Notes: generated from the letters alone by a model not told the origin. Counted from the stretch's first letter, positions 44,001 through 57,587 are shown. The stretch: DNA of 64,000 bases from Apostichopus japonicus (GCF_037975245.1 NC_092563.1:11313001-11377000), one strand, 5' to 3'. Translations and numbers: made by a program.

Positions 44001-45400
44001 ACCGATCAATCGAATGTGCGGTACCGATAAATCGAATGTGCGGTACCGATCAATCGAATGTGCGGTACCGATCAATCGAATGTGCGGTACCGATCAATCG
44101 AAAATGTGGTACTGATCAATCGAATGTGCGGTACCGATCAATCGAATGTTCGATCCCCGATCAATTAAATGTTCGGTACCGATCAATCGAATATTCGGCA
44201 CCGATAAATCGAATGTGCGGTACCGATCAATCGAATGTCCGGTACCGAAAAAAATGAATGTGCGGTACCGATCGATCGAATGTGCGGTCCCGATCAATCG
44301 AATGTGCGGTACCGAACAATCGAATGTGCGGTACCGAAAAAAATGAATGTGCGGTACCGATCAATCGAATGTGCGATACCGAAAAATCGAATGTAAGGTA
44401 CCGTTCGATCGAATGTAAGGTACCGATCAATCGAATGTGCGGTACCGATAAATCGAATGTGCGATACCGAAAAATCGAATGTACGGTATCGATCAATCGA
44501 ATGTGCGGTACCGAACATTCGAATGTGCCGTACCGAACTCTCGGATGTGCAGTACCGATCAATCGAATGTGCGGTACCGGTAAAATGAATGTGCGGTACC
44601 GATCGATCGAATGTAAGGTACCGATCAATCGAATGTTCGGTACCGATCAATCGAATGTGCGGTACCGATAAATCGAATGTGCGGTACCGATCAATCGAAT
44701 GTGCGGTACCGAACATTCGAATGTGCCGTACCGAACTCTCGGATGTGCAGTACCGATCAATCGAATGTGCGGTACCGGTAATATGAATGTGCGGTACCGA
44801 TCGATCGAATGTAAGGTACAGATCAATCGAATGTTCGGTACCGATCAATCGAATATTCGGCACCGATAAATCGAATGTGCGGTACCGATCAATCGAATGT
44901 GCGGTACCGATAATTCGAATGTTCGGTACCGATCAATCGAATGTGCGGTACCGATCAATCGAATGTGCGGTACCGATCAATCGAATGTGCGGCACCGATC
45001 GATCGAATGTGCGGTTCAGATTAATCGAATGTTCGGTACCGATCAATCAAATGTGCAGTACCGATAAATCGAATGTGCAGTACCGATAAAATGAATGTGC
45101 GGAACCGATCAATGGAATATGCGGTACTGATCAATCCAATATGCGGTATTGATCAATCGAATGTTCGGTACCGATCAATCTAATGTACGGTCCCGATCAA
45201 TCGAATGTGCAGTACCGATCAATCGAATATGCGGTACCGATCGATCGAATGTAAGGTACCGATCAATCGAATGTTCGGTACCGATCAATCGAATGTGCGG
45301 TACGGATAAATCGAATGTGCGGTACCCATCAATCGAATGTGCGGTACTGATCAATCGAATGTGCGGGACCGATCAATCGAATGTGCGGTACCGATAAATC
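38050..45400 (+). repeat. Three diverged copies of a 0.8-kb module
   Basis: Blocks starting near 38065, 42605 and 44589 carry the same order of monomers for about 750-800 bp, with offsets 4540 and 1984. Each contains the AACATTCGAATGT pair, the GGTAATATG monomer, ATTCGGCACCG (ATTCAGCACCG near 42870), and then GATCAATCTAATGTACGGTC. Sequence between the modules is rearranged, so homogenisation here is weaker than in the first 25 kb. Confidence 0.7.
41300..42315 (+). repeat. Segmental duplication, partner 46370-47385
   Basis: Offset 5070. Rare shared variants are GTATGGTACC followed by an A8 tract without the usual G (near 41725 and 46795), GTTAGGTAC, and GATAACTTTCAA (near 42101 and 47171). 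Private changes include GTGCAATACC near 41327 and ATACCAAAAAATCG near 47086. Confidence 0.78.
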
Positions 45401-47532
45401 GAATGTGCGGTACCGATAAATCGAATGTGCAGTACCGATCAATCGAAAGTGTGGTACTGATCAATCGAATGTGCGGTACCGATCAATCGAAAGTGTGGTA
45501 CTGATCAATCGAATGTGCGGTACCGATCAATCGAATGTTCGATCCCGATCAATTAAATGTTCGGTACCGATCAATCGAATATGCGGTAGCGATCAATCGA
45601 ATGTGCGATACCGAAAAATCGAATCTTCGGTACCGATAAAATTGATGTGCGGTACCGATCGATCGAGTCTGCGGTACCGAACAATCGAATGTGCCGTAAC
45701 GAACAATCGAATGTGCGGTACCGAACAATAGAATGTCCGGTACCGAAAAAAATGAATGTGCGGTACCGATCAATCGAATGTGCGATACCGAAAAATCGAA
45801 TGTAAGGTACCGTTCGATCGAATGTGCGGTACCGATCAATCGAATGTTCGGTACCGATCAATCGAATGTTCGGTACCGATAAATCGAATGTGCGATACCG
45901 AAAAATCGAATGTACGGTACCGATGAATCGAATGGGCGGTACGGATAAATCGAATGTGCGGTACCGATCAATCGAATGTGCGGTACCGATCAATCGAAAG
46001 TGTGGTACTGATCAATCGAATGTGCGGTACCGATCAATCGAATGTTCGATCCCGATCAATTAAAGTTCGGTACCGATCAATCGAATATTCGGCACCGATA
46101 AATCGAATATGCGGTACCGATCAATCGAATGTGCGGTACCGATAATTCGAATGTTCGGTACCGATCAATCGAATGTGCGGTACCGATCAATCGAATTTGC
46201 GGTACCGATCAATCGAATGTGCGGTACCGATAAATCGAATGTGCGGTACAGATTAATCGAATGTTCGGTACCGATCAATCAAATGTGCAGTACCGATAAA
46301 TCGAATGTGCAGTACCGATAAAATGAATGTGCGGAACCGATCAATGGAATATGCGGTACTGACCAATCGAATATGCGGTACCGATCAATCGAATGTGCGA
46401 TACCGAAAAATCGAATCTCCGGTACCGATAAAATTGATGTGCGGTACCGATCGATCGAGTGTGCGGTACCGATCAATCGAATGTGCGGTCCCGATCAATC
46501 GAATGTGCGGAAACAATCAATCGAATATGCAGTACCGAACAATCGAATGTGCCGTACCGAACAATCGAATGTGCGGTACCGAACAATAGAATGTCCGGTA
46601 CCGAAAAAAATGAATTTGCGGTACCGATCGATCGAATGTGCGGTACCGATCAATCGAATGTGCGGTACCGAACAATCGAATGTCCGGTACAGAAAAAAAT
46701 GAATGTGCGGTACCGATCAATCGAATGTGCGGTACCGATCGATCGAATGTGCGGTACCGATCAATCGAATGTGCGGTACCGAACAATCGAATGTATGGTA
46801 CCAAAAAAAATGAATGTGCGGTACCGATCAATCGAATGTGCGATACCGAAAAATCGAATGTTAGGTACCGTTCGATCGAATGTAAGGTACCGATCAATCG
46901 AATGTTCGGTACCGATCAATCGAATGTACGGTACCAATAAATCGAATGTGCGATACCGAAAAATCGAATGTACGGTACCGATCAATCGAATGTGCGGTAC
47001 CGATCAATCGAACGTTCGGTAACTATCAATCGAATGTCCGATAACGATCAATCGAATGTTCGGTACCGATCAATCGAATGTGCGATACCAAAAAATCGAA
47101 TGTGCGGTACCGATCAATCGAATGTGCGGTACCGATCAATCGAATATGCGGTACCGATAAATCGAATGTGCGATAACTTTCAATCGAATGTGCGGTACCG
47201 AACATTCGAATGTGCCGTACCGAACTCTCGGATGTGCGGTACCGATCAATCGAATTTGCGGTACCGGTAAAATGAATGTGCGGTACCGATCGATCGAATG
47301 TAAGGTACCGATCAATCGAATGTTCGGTACCGATCAATCGAATGTGCGGTACCGATAAATCGAATGTGCGGTACCGATCAATCGATATGTGCGGTACCGA
47401 TCAATCGAATGTGCGGTACCGATCAATCGAAAGTGTGGTACTGATCAATCGAATGTGCGGTACCGATCAATCGAATGTTCGATCCCCGATCAATTAAATG
47501 TTCGGTACCGATCAATCGAATATTCGGCACCG

Positions 47533-50116
47533 ATAAATCGAATGTGCGGTACCGATCAATCGAATGTCCGGTACCGAAAAAAATGAATGTGCGGTACCGA
47601 TCAATCGAATGTGCGGTACCGATCATTCGAATGTGCGGTACCGAACAATCGAATGTCCGGTACCGAAAAAAGTGAATGTGCGGTACCGATCAATCGAATG
47701 TGCGATACCGAAAAATCGAATGTAAGGTACCGTTCGATCGAATGTAAGGTACCGATCAATCGAATGTACGGTACCAATAAATCGAATGTGCGATACCGAA
47801 AAATCGAATGTACGGTACCGATCAATCGAATGTGCGGTACCGATCAATCGAACGTTCGGTAACTATCAATCGAATGTCCGATAACGATCAATCGAATGTT
47901 CGGTACCGATCAATCGAATGTGCGATACCAAAAAATCGAATGTGCGCTACCGATCAATCGAATGTGCGGTACCGATCAATCGAATATGCGGTACCGATAA
48001 ATCGAATGTGCGATAACTTTCAATCGAATGTGCGGTACCGAACATTCGAATGTGCCGTACCGAACTCTCGGATGTGCGGTACCGATCAATCGAATTTGCG
48101 GTACCGGTAAAATGAATGTGCGGTACCGATCGATCGAATGTAAGGTACCGATCAATCGAATGTTCGGTACCGATCAATCGAATGTGCGGTACCGATAAAT
48201 CGAATGTGCGGTACCGATTAATCCAATGTGCGGTACCGATCAATCGAATGTTCGGTACCGATCAATCGAAAGTGTGGTACTGATCAATCGAATGTGCGGT
48301 ACCGATCAATCGAATGTTCGATCCCCGATCAATTAAATGTTCGGTACCGATCAATCGAATATTCGGCACCGATAAATCGAATGTGCGGTACCGATCAATC
48401 GAATGTGCGGTACCGATCAATCGAATGTGCGGTACCGAACAATCGAATGTCCGGTACCGAAAAAAATGAATGTGCGGTACCGATCAATCGAATGTGCGAT
48501 ACCGAAAAATCGAATGTAAGGTACCGTTCGATCGAATGTAAGGTACCGATCAATCGAATGTTCGGTACCGATCAATCGAATGTGCGGTACCGATCAATCG
48601 AATATGCGATACCGAAAAATCGAATGTGCGGTACCGATCGATCGAGTGTTTGGTACCGATCAATCGAATGTGCGGTACCGATCAATCGAATGTGCGGAAA
48701 CAATCAATCGAATATGCAGTACCGAAAAAAATGAATGTGCGGTACCGATCAATCGAATGTGCGGTACCGATCATTCGAATGTGCGGTACCGAACAATCGA
48801 ATGTCCGGTACCGAAAAAAGTGAATGTGCGGTACCGATCAATCGAATGTGCGATACCGAAAAATCGAATGTGCGGTACCGATCGATCGAGTGTTTGGTAC
48901 CGATCAATCGAATGTGCGGTACCGATAAATCGAATGTGCGGTACCGATCAATCGAATGTCCGGTACCGAAAAAAATGAATGTGCGGTACCGATCAATCGA
49001 ATGTGCGGTACCGATCATTCGAATGTGCGGTACCGAACAATCGAATGTCCGGTACCGAAAAAAGTGAATGTGCGGTACCGATCAATCGAATGTGCGATAC
49101 CGAAAAATCGAATGTAAGGTACCGTTCGATCGAATGTAAGGTACCGATCAATCGAATGTACGGTACCAATAAATCGAATGTGCGATACCGAAAAATCGAA
49201 TGTACGGTACCGATCAATCGAATGTGCGGTACCGATCAATCGAACGTTCGGTAACTATCAATCGAATGTCCGATAACGATCAATCGAATGTTCGGTACCG
49301 ATCAATCGAATGTGCGATACCAAAAAATCGAATGTGCGCTACCGATCAATCGAATGTGCGGTACCGATCAATCGAATATGCGGTACCGATAAATCGAATG
49401 TGCGATAACTTTCAATCGAATGTGCGGTACCGAACATTCGAATGTGCCGTACCGAACTCTCGGATGTGCGGTACCGATCAATCGAATTTGCGGTACCGGT
49501 AAAATGAATGTGCGGTACCGATCGATCGAATGTAAGGTACCGATCAATCGAATGTTCGGTACCGATCAATCGAATGTGCGGTACCGATAAATCGAATGTG
49601 CGGTACCGATTAATCCAATGTGCGGTACCGATCAATCGAATGTTCGGTACCGATCAATCGAAAGTGTGGTACTGATCAATCGAATGTGCGGTACCGATCA
49701 ATCGAATGTTCGATCCCCGATCAATTAAATGTTCGGTACCGATCAATCGAATATTCGGCACCGATAAATCGAATGTGCGGTACCGATCAATCGAATGTGC
49801 GGTACCGATCAATCGAATGTGCGGTACCGAACAATCGAATGTCCGGTACCGAAAAAAATGAATGTGCGGTACCGATCAATCGAATGTGCGATACCGAAAA
49901 ATCGAATGTAAGGTACCGTTCGATCGAATGTAAGGTACCGATCAATCGAATGTTCGGTACCGATCAATCGAATGTGCGGTACCGATCAATCGAATATGCG
50001 ATACCGAAAAATCGAATGTGCGGTACCGATCGATCGAGTGTTTGGTACCGATCAATCGAATGTGCGGTACCGATCAATCGAATGTGCGGAAACAATCAAT
50101 CGAATATGCAGTACCG
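47533..50116 (+). repeat. 1392-bp tandem-like duplication
   Basis: About 47533-48724 matches 48925-50116 at offset 1392. The copies share GATAACTTTCAATCG, GATTAATCCAATG, and the one-base insertion in GATCCCCGATCAATTAAATG (48310-48335 and 49702-49727). Within it, 46930-47350 also matches 47770-48190 at offset 840, so blocks are nested. Confidence 0.75.
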
Positions 50117-50325
50117 AAAAATCGAATGTGCCGTACCGAACAATCGAATGTGCGGTACCGAACAATAGAATGTGCGGTACCGATCGATCGAGTGTTTGGT
50201 ACCGATCAATCGAATGTGCGGTACCGATCAATCGAATGTGCGGAAACAATCAATCGAATATGCAGTACCGAAAAATCGAATGTGCCGTACCGAACAATCG
50301 AATGTGCGGTACCGAACAATAGAAT
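50018..50325 (+). repeat. 154-bp (7-mer) tandem duplication
   Basis: Two adjacent 154-bp copies, 50018-50171 and 50172-50325, each seven monomers. They start with a GATCGATCGAGTGTTTGG monomer and contain the AAACAATC and CAGTACCGAAAAATCG monomers. The multiple of 22 is exact. Confidence 0.8.
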
Positions 50326-50601
50326 GTCCGGTACCGAAAAAAATGAATGTGCGGTACCGATCGATCGAATGTGCGGTACCGATCAATCGAATGTGCGGTA
50401 CCGAACAATCGAATGTCCGGTACCGAAAAAAATGAATGTGCGGTACCGATCGATCGAATGTGCGGTACCGAACAATCGAATGTTCGGTACCGCAAAAAAT
50501 GAATGTGCGGTACCGATCAATCGAATGTGCGATACCGAAAAATCGAATGTTCGGTACCGATAAATCGAATGTGCGGTACCGATAAATCGAATGTGCGGTA
50601 T

Positions 50602-52345
50602 CGGTAAAATGAATGTGCGGTACCGATCGATCGAATGTAAGGTACCGATCAATCGAATGTTCGGTACCGATAAAATTGATGTGCGGTACCTATCGATCGA
50701 GTGTGCCGTACCGATCAATCGAATGTGCGGTCCCGATCAATCGAATGTGCGGAAACAATCAATCGAATATGCAGTATACCGAAATATCGAATGTGCCGTA
50801 CCGAACAATCGAATGTGCGGTACCGAACAATAGAATGTCCGGTACCGAAAGAAATGAATGTGCGGTACCGATCGATCGAATGTGCGGTACCGATCAATCG
50901 AATGTGCGGTACCGAACAATCGAAAGTGTGGTACTGATCAATCGAATGTGCGGTACCGATCAATCGAATGTTCGATCCCGATCAATTAAATGTTCGGTAC
51001 CGATAAATCGAATGTTCGGCACCGATAAATCGAATGTGCGGTACCGATCAATCGAATGTGCGGTACCGATAATTCGAATGGTCGGTACCGATCAATCGAA
51101 TGTGCGGTACCGATCAATCGAATGTGCGATACAGAAAAATCGAATGTTCGGTACCGATAAAATGGATGTGCGGTACCGATCGATCGAATGTGCGGTACCG
51201 ATCATTGGAATGTGCGGTACCGATCAATCGAATATGCGGTACCGATAAATAGAATGTGCGATACCGATCAATCGAATGTTCGTTACCGATCAAGCCAATG
51301 TTCGGTACCGATCAATCGAATGTTCGGTACCGATATATCGAATGTGCGGCACCGATAAATCGAATGTGCGGTACCGATCAATCGAATGTGCGGTACCGAT
51401 CAATCGAAAGTGTGGTACCGATCAATCGAATGTTCGGTACCGATCAATCGAATGTGCGGTACCGATCAATCGAATGTGCGGTACCGATCAATCGAATGTG
51501 CGGTACCGATCAATCGAATGTGCGGTACCGGTAAAATGAATGTGCGGTACCGATCGATCGAATGTTCGGTACCGATCAATCGAATGTTCGGTATCGATCA
51601 ATCGAATGTGCGGTACCGATAAATCGAATGTGCGGTACCGATCAATCGAATGTGCGGTACCGATCAATCGAAAGTGTGGTACCACCGATCAATCGAATAT
51701 GCGGTACCGATCAATCGAATGTGCGGTCCCGATCAATCGAATTTGCGATACCGAAAAATCGAATATCGGGTACCGATAAAATTGATGTGCGGTACCGATC
51801 GATCGAATGTGCGGTACCGATCAATCGAATGTGCGGTACCGATAAATCGAATGTGCGGTACCGATAAATCGAATGTGCGGTACCGATCAATCGAATGTGC
51901 GGTACTGATCAATCGAATGTGCGGTACCGATCAATCGAATTTGCGGAAACAATCAATCGAATATGCAGTACCGAACAACCGAATGTGCCGTACCGAACAA
52001 TCGAATGTGCTGTACCGCAAAAAAATGAATGTGCGGTACGGATCAATCGAATATGCGATACCGAAAAATCGAATCTCCGGTACCGATAAAATGGATGTGC
52101 GGTACCGATCGATCGAATGTGCGATACCGATCAATCGAATATGCGGTACCGATAAATCGAATGTGCGATACCTATCAATCGAATGTTCGTTACCGAACAA
52201 TCGAATCTCCGGTAGCGATAAAATGGATGTGCGGTACCGATCGATTGAATGTGCGGTACCGATCAATCGAATGTGCGGTACAGATAAATCGAATGTGCGA
52301 TACCGATCAATCGAATGTGCGATACCGATCAATCGAATGTGCGGT
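50602..52345 (+). repeat. Segmental duplication, partner 54619-56384
   Basis: Offset 4017 up to about 51420, then 4039 after a one-monomer gain in the partner (a doubled GAAAGTGTGG monomer near 55430-55450). Shared rare features are a 2-bp insertion (CAGTATACCGAAA, 50774 and 54791), a 3-bp insertion (GGTACCACCGATC, about 51681 and 55720) and GATCAAGCCAATG. Beyond about 52345 the partner skips 154 bp and rejoins at the CGAACGTTCG monomer. Confidence 0.82.
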
Positions 52346-52794
52346 ACTGATCAATCGAATGTGCGGTACCGATCGATCGAATGTGCGATACCTATCAATC
52401 GAATGTTCGTTACCGATCAATCCAATGTTCGGTGCCGATCAATAGAATGTTCGGTACCGATATATCGAATGTGCGACACCGATAAATCGAATGTGCGGTA
52501 CCGATCAATCGAACGTTCGGTAACTATCAATCGAATGTTCGATCACGATCTATCGAATGTGCGGTACCGATCAATCGAATGTGCGGTACCGATCAATCGA
52601 ATCTGCGGTACCGAACATTCGAATGTGCCGTACCGAACTCTCGGATGTGCGGTACCGATCAATCGAATGTGCGGTACCGGTAAAATGAATGTGCGGTACC
52701 GATCGATCGAATGTAAGGTACCGATCAATCGAATGTTCGGTACCGATCAATCGAATGTGCGGTACCGATAAATCGAATATGCGGTACCGATCAA

Positions 52795-53322
52795 TCGAAT
52801 GTGCGGTACCGATCAATCGAAAGTGTGGTACTGATCAATCGAATGTGCGGTACCGATCAATCGAATGTGCGGTACCGATAAATCGAATGTGCGGTACCGA
52901 TCAATCGAATGAGCGGTACCGATCAGTCGAAAGTGTGGTACTGATCAATCGAATGTGCGGTACCGATCGATCGAATGTTCGATCCCGATCAATTAAATGT
53001 TCGGTACCGATCAATCGAATATTCGGCACCGATAAATCGAATGTGCGGTACCCATCAATCGAATGTGCGGTACCGATCAATCGAAAGTGTGGTACTGATC
53101 AATCGAATGTGCGGTACCGATCAATCGAATGTGCGGTACCGATAAATCGAATGTGCGGTACCGATCAATCGAATGAGCGGTACCGATCAGTCGAAAGTGT
53201 GGTACTGATCAATCGAATGTGCGGTACCGATCGATCGAATGTTCGATCCCGATCAATTAAATGTTCGGTACCGATCAATCGAATATTCGGCACCGATAAA
53301 TCGAATGTGCGGTACCGATTAA
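52795..53322 (+). repeat. 264-bp (12-mer) tandem duplication
   Basis: A 12-monomer block with GAATGAGCGG and GATCAGTCGAAAG (52908-52930) is repeated 264 bp downstream (53172-53194). It is followed in both copies by GATCGATCGAATGTTCGATCCC and ATTCGGCACCG monomers. Confidence 0.75.
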
Positions 53323-56300
53323 TCGAATGTTCAGTACCGATCAATCAAATGTGCGGTACCGATAAATCGAATGTGCAGTACCGATAAAATGAATGTGCGG
53401 AACCGATCAATGGAATGTGCGGTACTGATCAATCGAATATCCGGTACCGATCAATCTAATGTACGGTCCCGATCAATCGAATGTGCGGTACCAATCAATC
53501 GAATATGCGGTACCGATCAATCGAATGTGCGATACCGAAAAATCGAATCTCCGGTACCGATAAAATTGATGTGCGGTACCGATCAATCGAGTGTTTGGTA
53601 CCGATCAATCGAATGTGCGGTCCCGATCAATCGAATGTGCTGAAACAATCAATCGAATATGCAGTACCGAAAAATCGAATGTGCCGTACCGAACAATCGA
53701 ATGTGCGGTACCGAACAATAGAATGTCCGGTACCGAAAAAAATGAATGTGCGGTACCGATCGATCGAATGTGCGGTACCGATCAATCGAATGTGCGGTAC
53801 CGAACAATCGAATGTCCGGTACCGAAAAAAATGAATGTGCGGTACCGATCGATCGATTGTGCGGTACCGAACAATCGAATGTCCGGTACCGCAAAAAATG
53901 AATGTGCGGTACCGATCAATCGAATGTGCGATACCGAAAAATCGAATGTTCGGTACCGATAAAATGGATGTGCGGAACCGATCAATGGAATGTGTGGTAC
54001 TGATCAATCGAATATGCGGTATTGATCAATCGAATGTTCGGTACCGATCAATCTAATGTACGGTCCCGATCAATCGAATGTGCGGTACCAATCAATCGAA
54101 TATGCGGTACCGATCAATCGAATGTGCGATACCGAAAAATCGAATCTCCGGTACCGATAAAATTGATGTGCGGTACCGATCGATCGAGTGTGCGGTACCG
54201 ATCAATCGAATGTGCGGTCCCGATCAATCGAATGTGCGGAAACAATCGATCGAATATGCAGTACCGAACAATCGAATGTGCCGTACCGAACAATCGAATG
54301 CGCGGTACCGAACAATAGAATGTCCGGTACCGAAAAAAATGAATGTGCGGTACCGATCGATCGAATGTGCGGTACCGATCAATCGAATGTGCGGTACCGA
54401 ACAATCGAATGTCCGGTACCGAAAAAAATGAATATGCGGTACCGATCAATCGAATCTGCGATACCGAAAAATCGAATCTCGGGTATCGATAGAATTGATG
54501 TGCGGTACCGATCGATCGAATGTGCGGTACCGATCAATCGAATGTGCGGTACCGATAAATCGAATGTGCGGTACCGATAAATCGAATGTGCGGTACCGAT
54601 CAATCGAATGTGCGGTACCGGTAAAATGAATGTGCGGTACCGATCGATCGAATGTAAGGTACCGATCAATCGAATGTTCGGTACCGATAAAATTGATGTG
54701 CGGTACCTATCGATCGAGTGTGCCGTACCGATCAATCGAATGTGCGGTCCCGATCAATCGAATGTGCGGAAACAATCAATCGAATATGCAGTATACCGAA
54801 AAATCGAATGTGCCGTACCGAACAATCGAATGTGCGGTACCGAACAATAGAATGTCCGGTACCGAAAGAAATGAATGTGCGGTACCGATCGATCGAATGT
54901 GCGGTACCGATCAATCGAATGTGCGGTACCGAACAATCGAAAGTGTGGTACTGATCAATCGAATGTGCGGTACCGATCAATCGAATGTTCGATCCCGATC
55001 AATTAAATGTTCGGTACCGATAAATCGAATGTTCGGCACCGATAAATCGAATGTGCGGTACCGATCAATCGAATGTGCGGTACCGATAATTCGAATGGTC
55101 GGTACCGATCAATCGAATGTGCGGTACCGATCAATCGAATGTGCGATACAGAAAAATCGAATGTTCGGTACCGATAAAATGGATGTGCGGTACCGATCGA
55201 TCGAATGTGCGGTACCGATCATTGGAATGTGCGGTACCGATCAATCGAATATTCGGTACCGATAAATAGAATGTGCGATACCGATCAATCGAATGTTCGT
55301 TACCGATCAAGCCAATGTTCGGTACCGATCAATCGAATGTTCGGTACCGATATATCGAATGTGCGGCACCGATAAATCGAATGTGCGGTACCGATCAATC
55401 GAATGTGCGGTACCGATCAATCGAAAGTGTGGTACCGATCAATCGAAAGTGTGGTACCGATCAATCGAATGTTCGGTACCGATCAATCGAATGTGCGGTA
55501 CCGATCAATCGAATGTGCGGTACCGATCAATCGAATGTGCGGTACCGATCAATCGAATGTGCGGTACCGGTAAAATGAATGTGCGGTACCGATCGATCGA
55601 AAGTTCGGTACCGATCAATCGAATGTTCGGTATCGATCAATCGAATGTGCGGTACCGATAAATCGAATGTGCGGTACCGATCAATCGAATGTGCGGTACC
55701 GATCAATCGAAAGTGTGGTACCACCGATCAATCGAATATGCGGTACCGATCAATCGAATGTACGGTCCCGATCAATCGAATGTGCGATACCGAAAAATCG
55801 AATATCGGGTACCGATAAAATTGATGTGCGGTACCGATCGATCGAATGTGCGGTACCGATCAATCGAATGTGCGGTACCGATAAATCGAATGTGCGGTAC
55901 CGATAAATCGAATGTGCGGTACCGATCAATCGAATGTGCGGTACTGATCAATCGAATGTGCGGTACCGATCAATCGAATTTGCGGAAACAATCAATCGAA
56001 TATGCAGTACCGAACAACCGAATGTGCCGTACCGAACAATCGAATGTGCTGTACCGCAAAAAAATGAATGTGCGGTACGGATCAATCGAATATGCGATAC
56101 CGAAAAATCGAATCTCCGGTACCGATAAAATGGATGTGCGGTACCGATCGATCGAATGTGCGATACCGATCAATCGAATATGCGGTACCGATAAATCGAA
56201 TGTGCGATACCTATCAATCGAATGTTCGTTACCGAACAATCGAATCTCCGGTAGCGATAAAATGGATGTGCGGTACCGATCGATTGAATGTGCGGTACCG

Positions 56301-56554
56301 ATCAATCGAATGTGCGGTACAGATAAATCGAATGTGCGATACCGATCAATCGAATGTGCGATACCGATCAATCGAATGTGCGGTACCGATCAATCGAACG
56401 TTCGGTAACTATCAATCGAATGTTCGATCACGATCTATCGAATGTTCGGTACCGATCAATCGAATGTGCGGTACCGATCAATCGAATCTGCGGTACCGAT
56501 CAATCGAATGTGCGATACCGATAAATCGAATGTGCGGTACCGATAAATCGAATG

Positions 56555-56680
56555 TGCGGTATCGATCGATGAATGTGCGGTACCGATCAATACAAAGTTC
56601 GGTACCGATAAATGAATGTGCGGTACCGATCGATTGAATGTTCGGTACCGATAAACGAATGTGCGGTACCGATCGATCGA
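56555..56680 (+). repeat. Irregular short monomers near the array edge
   Basis: Several consecutive monomers are 21 bp instead of 22. The monomers ending GATGAATGTGC (about 56560-56580), AAATGAATGTGC (about 56602-56620) and AAACGAATGTGC (about 56648-56667) each lack a base in the TCG step. A neighbouring monomer has GATCAATACAAAG. This cluster about 1 kb left of the insertion is the most irregular patch in the array, as expected where homogenisation is weak. Confidence 0.65.
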
Positions 56681-57566
56681 ATGTGAGGTACCGATAAATC
56701 GAATGAGTGGTACTAATCAATCGAATGTGCTATACCGATCAATCGAATGTTCGATCACGATCAATCGAATGTTCGGTACCGATCATTCGAATGTTCGGTA
56801 CCGATCAATCGAATGTTCGGTACCGATCAATCGAATGTTCGATACCGAACAATCGAATGTGCGGTACCGATCAATCGAATGTGCGGTACCGATAAATCGA
56901 ATGTGCGGTACCTATCAATCGAATGTGCGGTACCGATTAAACCAATGCTCGGTACCGATAAATCGAATGTTCGGTACGGATCAATCGAATGTGCGGAAAC
57001 AATCAATCGAATATGCATAACCGATCAATCGAATGTGCGGTACCAAACAATCGAATGTGCCGTACCGAACAATAGAATGTGCCGTACCGAACAATCGAAT
57101 GTGCGGTACCGAACAATAGAATGTCCGGTACCGATGAAAATGAATGTGCGGTACCGATCAATCGAATGTGCGGTACCGAACAATCGAATGTCCGCTACCG
57201 AAAAAAATGAATGTGCGGTACCGATCAATCGAATCTGCGATACCGAAAAATAGAATCTCCGGCACCGATAAAATTGATGTGCGGTACCGATCGATCGAAT
57301 GTGCGGTACCGATAAATAGAATGTGCGGTCCCGATCAATCGAATATGCAGTACCGAACAATCGAATGTGCCGTACCGAACAATCGAATGTGCGGTATCGA
57401 ACAATCGAATGTCCGGTACCGCAAAAAAAATATATGTGCGGTACCGATCAATCGAATGTGCGATACCGATCAATCGAATTTGCGGTACCGATCAATTGAA
57501 TGTGCGGTACCGATCAATCGAATGTGCGGTACCGATTAATGGAATGTTCGGTACCGATCAATCAAA

Positions 57567-57570
57567 TGTG
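57567..57570. repeat. Target-site duplication, left copy (TGTG)
   Basis: TGTG immediately left of the left inverted repeat; it is monomer positions 18-21. The matching copy is 62272-62275. Confidence 0.8.
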
Positions 57571-57587
57571 CAGTTGGAAGTCTGACC
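57571..57587 (+). repeat. Left terminal inverted repeat
   Basis: CAGTTGGAAGTCTGACC, the exact reverse complement of 62255-62271. The match stops at base 18 (T here, C in the inverted right end). Confidence 0.88.

Larger units (their letters stand above)
1..57570 (+). repeat. 22-bp KpnI-type tandem satellite array, main block
   Basis: An uninterrupted head-to-tail array of a 22-bp monomer, about 2,600 copies by length. A consensus copy lies at 638-659: GGTACCGATC at monomer positions 1-10, AA at 11-12, TCGAATGTGC at 13-22. The unit is about 50% GC and has three CpGs. It carries a KpnI/Acc65I site (GGTACC), which extends over the unit boundary to the palindrome CGGTACCG, plus GATC and TCGA. 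Common variants have GATAAATCG, GATCGATCG (ClaI), GAATGTTC, GAATATGC, GTGTGG, or A-tract monomers. All monomers are in the same orientation; I found no inversion. Variants recur in fixed order over hundreds to thousands of bases, so the array has higher-order structure. It contains no credible gene: its many ORFs are frames of the repeat. Centromeric, pericentromeric or other heterochromatic location is inference. Confidence 0.98.

Noticed and set aside
51650-52771. Long forward ORF (373 codons) and others such as 38681-39736 (351 codons)
   Set aside because: They are runs of the satellite read in frame. The peptide is the repeat's 22-residue unit, overlapping frames give the same peptide, and frame ends coincide with variant or A-tract monomers.
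1-57570. CRISPR array
   Set aside because: Repeats are contiguous 22-bp units without spacers, in a eukaryotic context and with no cas genes.
1-57570. Telomeric or subtelomeric repeat
   Set aside because: The unit is 22 bp, balanced in G and C on both strands, and does not resemble TTAGGG-type or other known telomere motifs.
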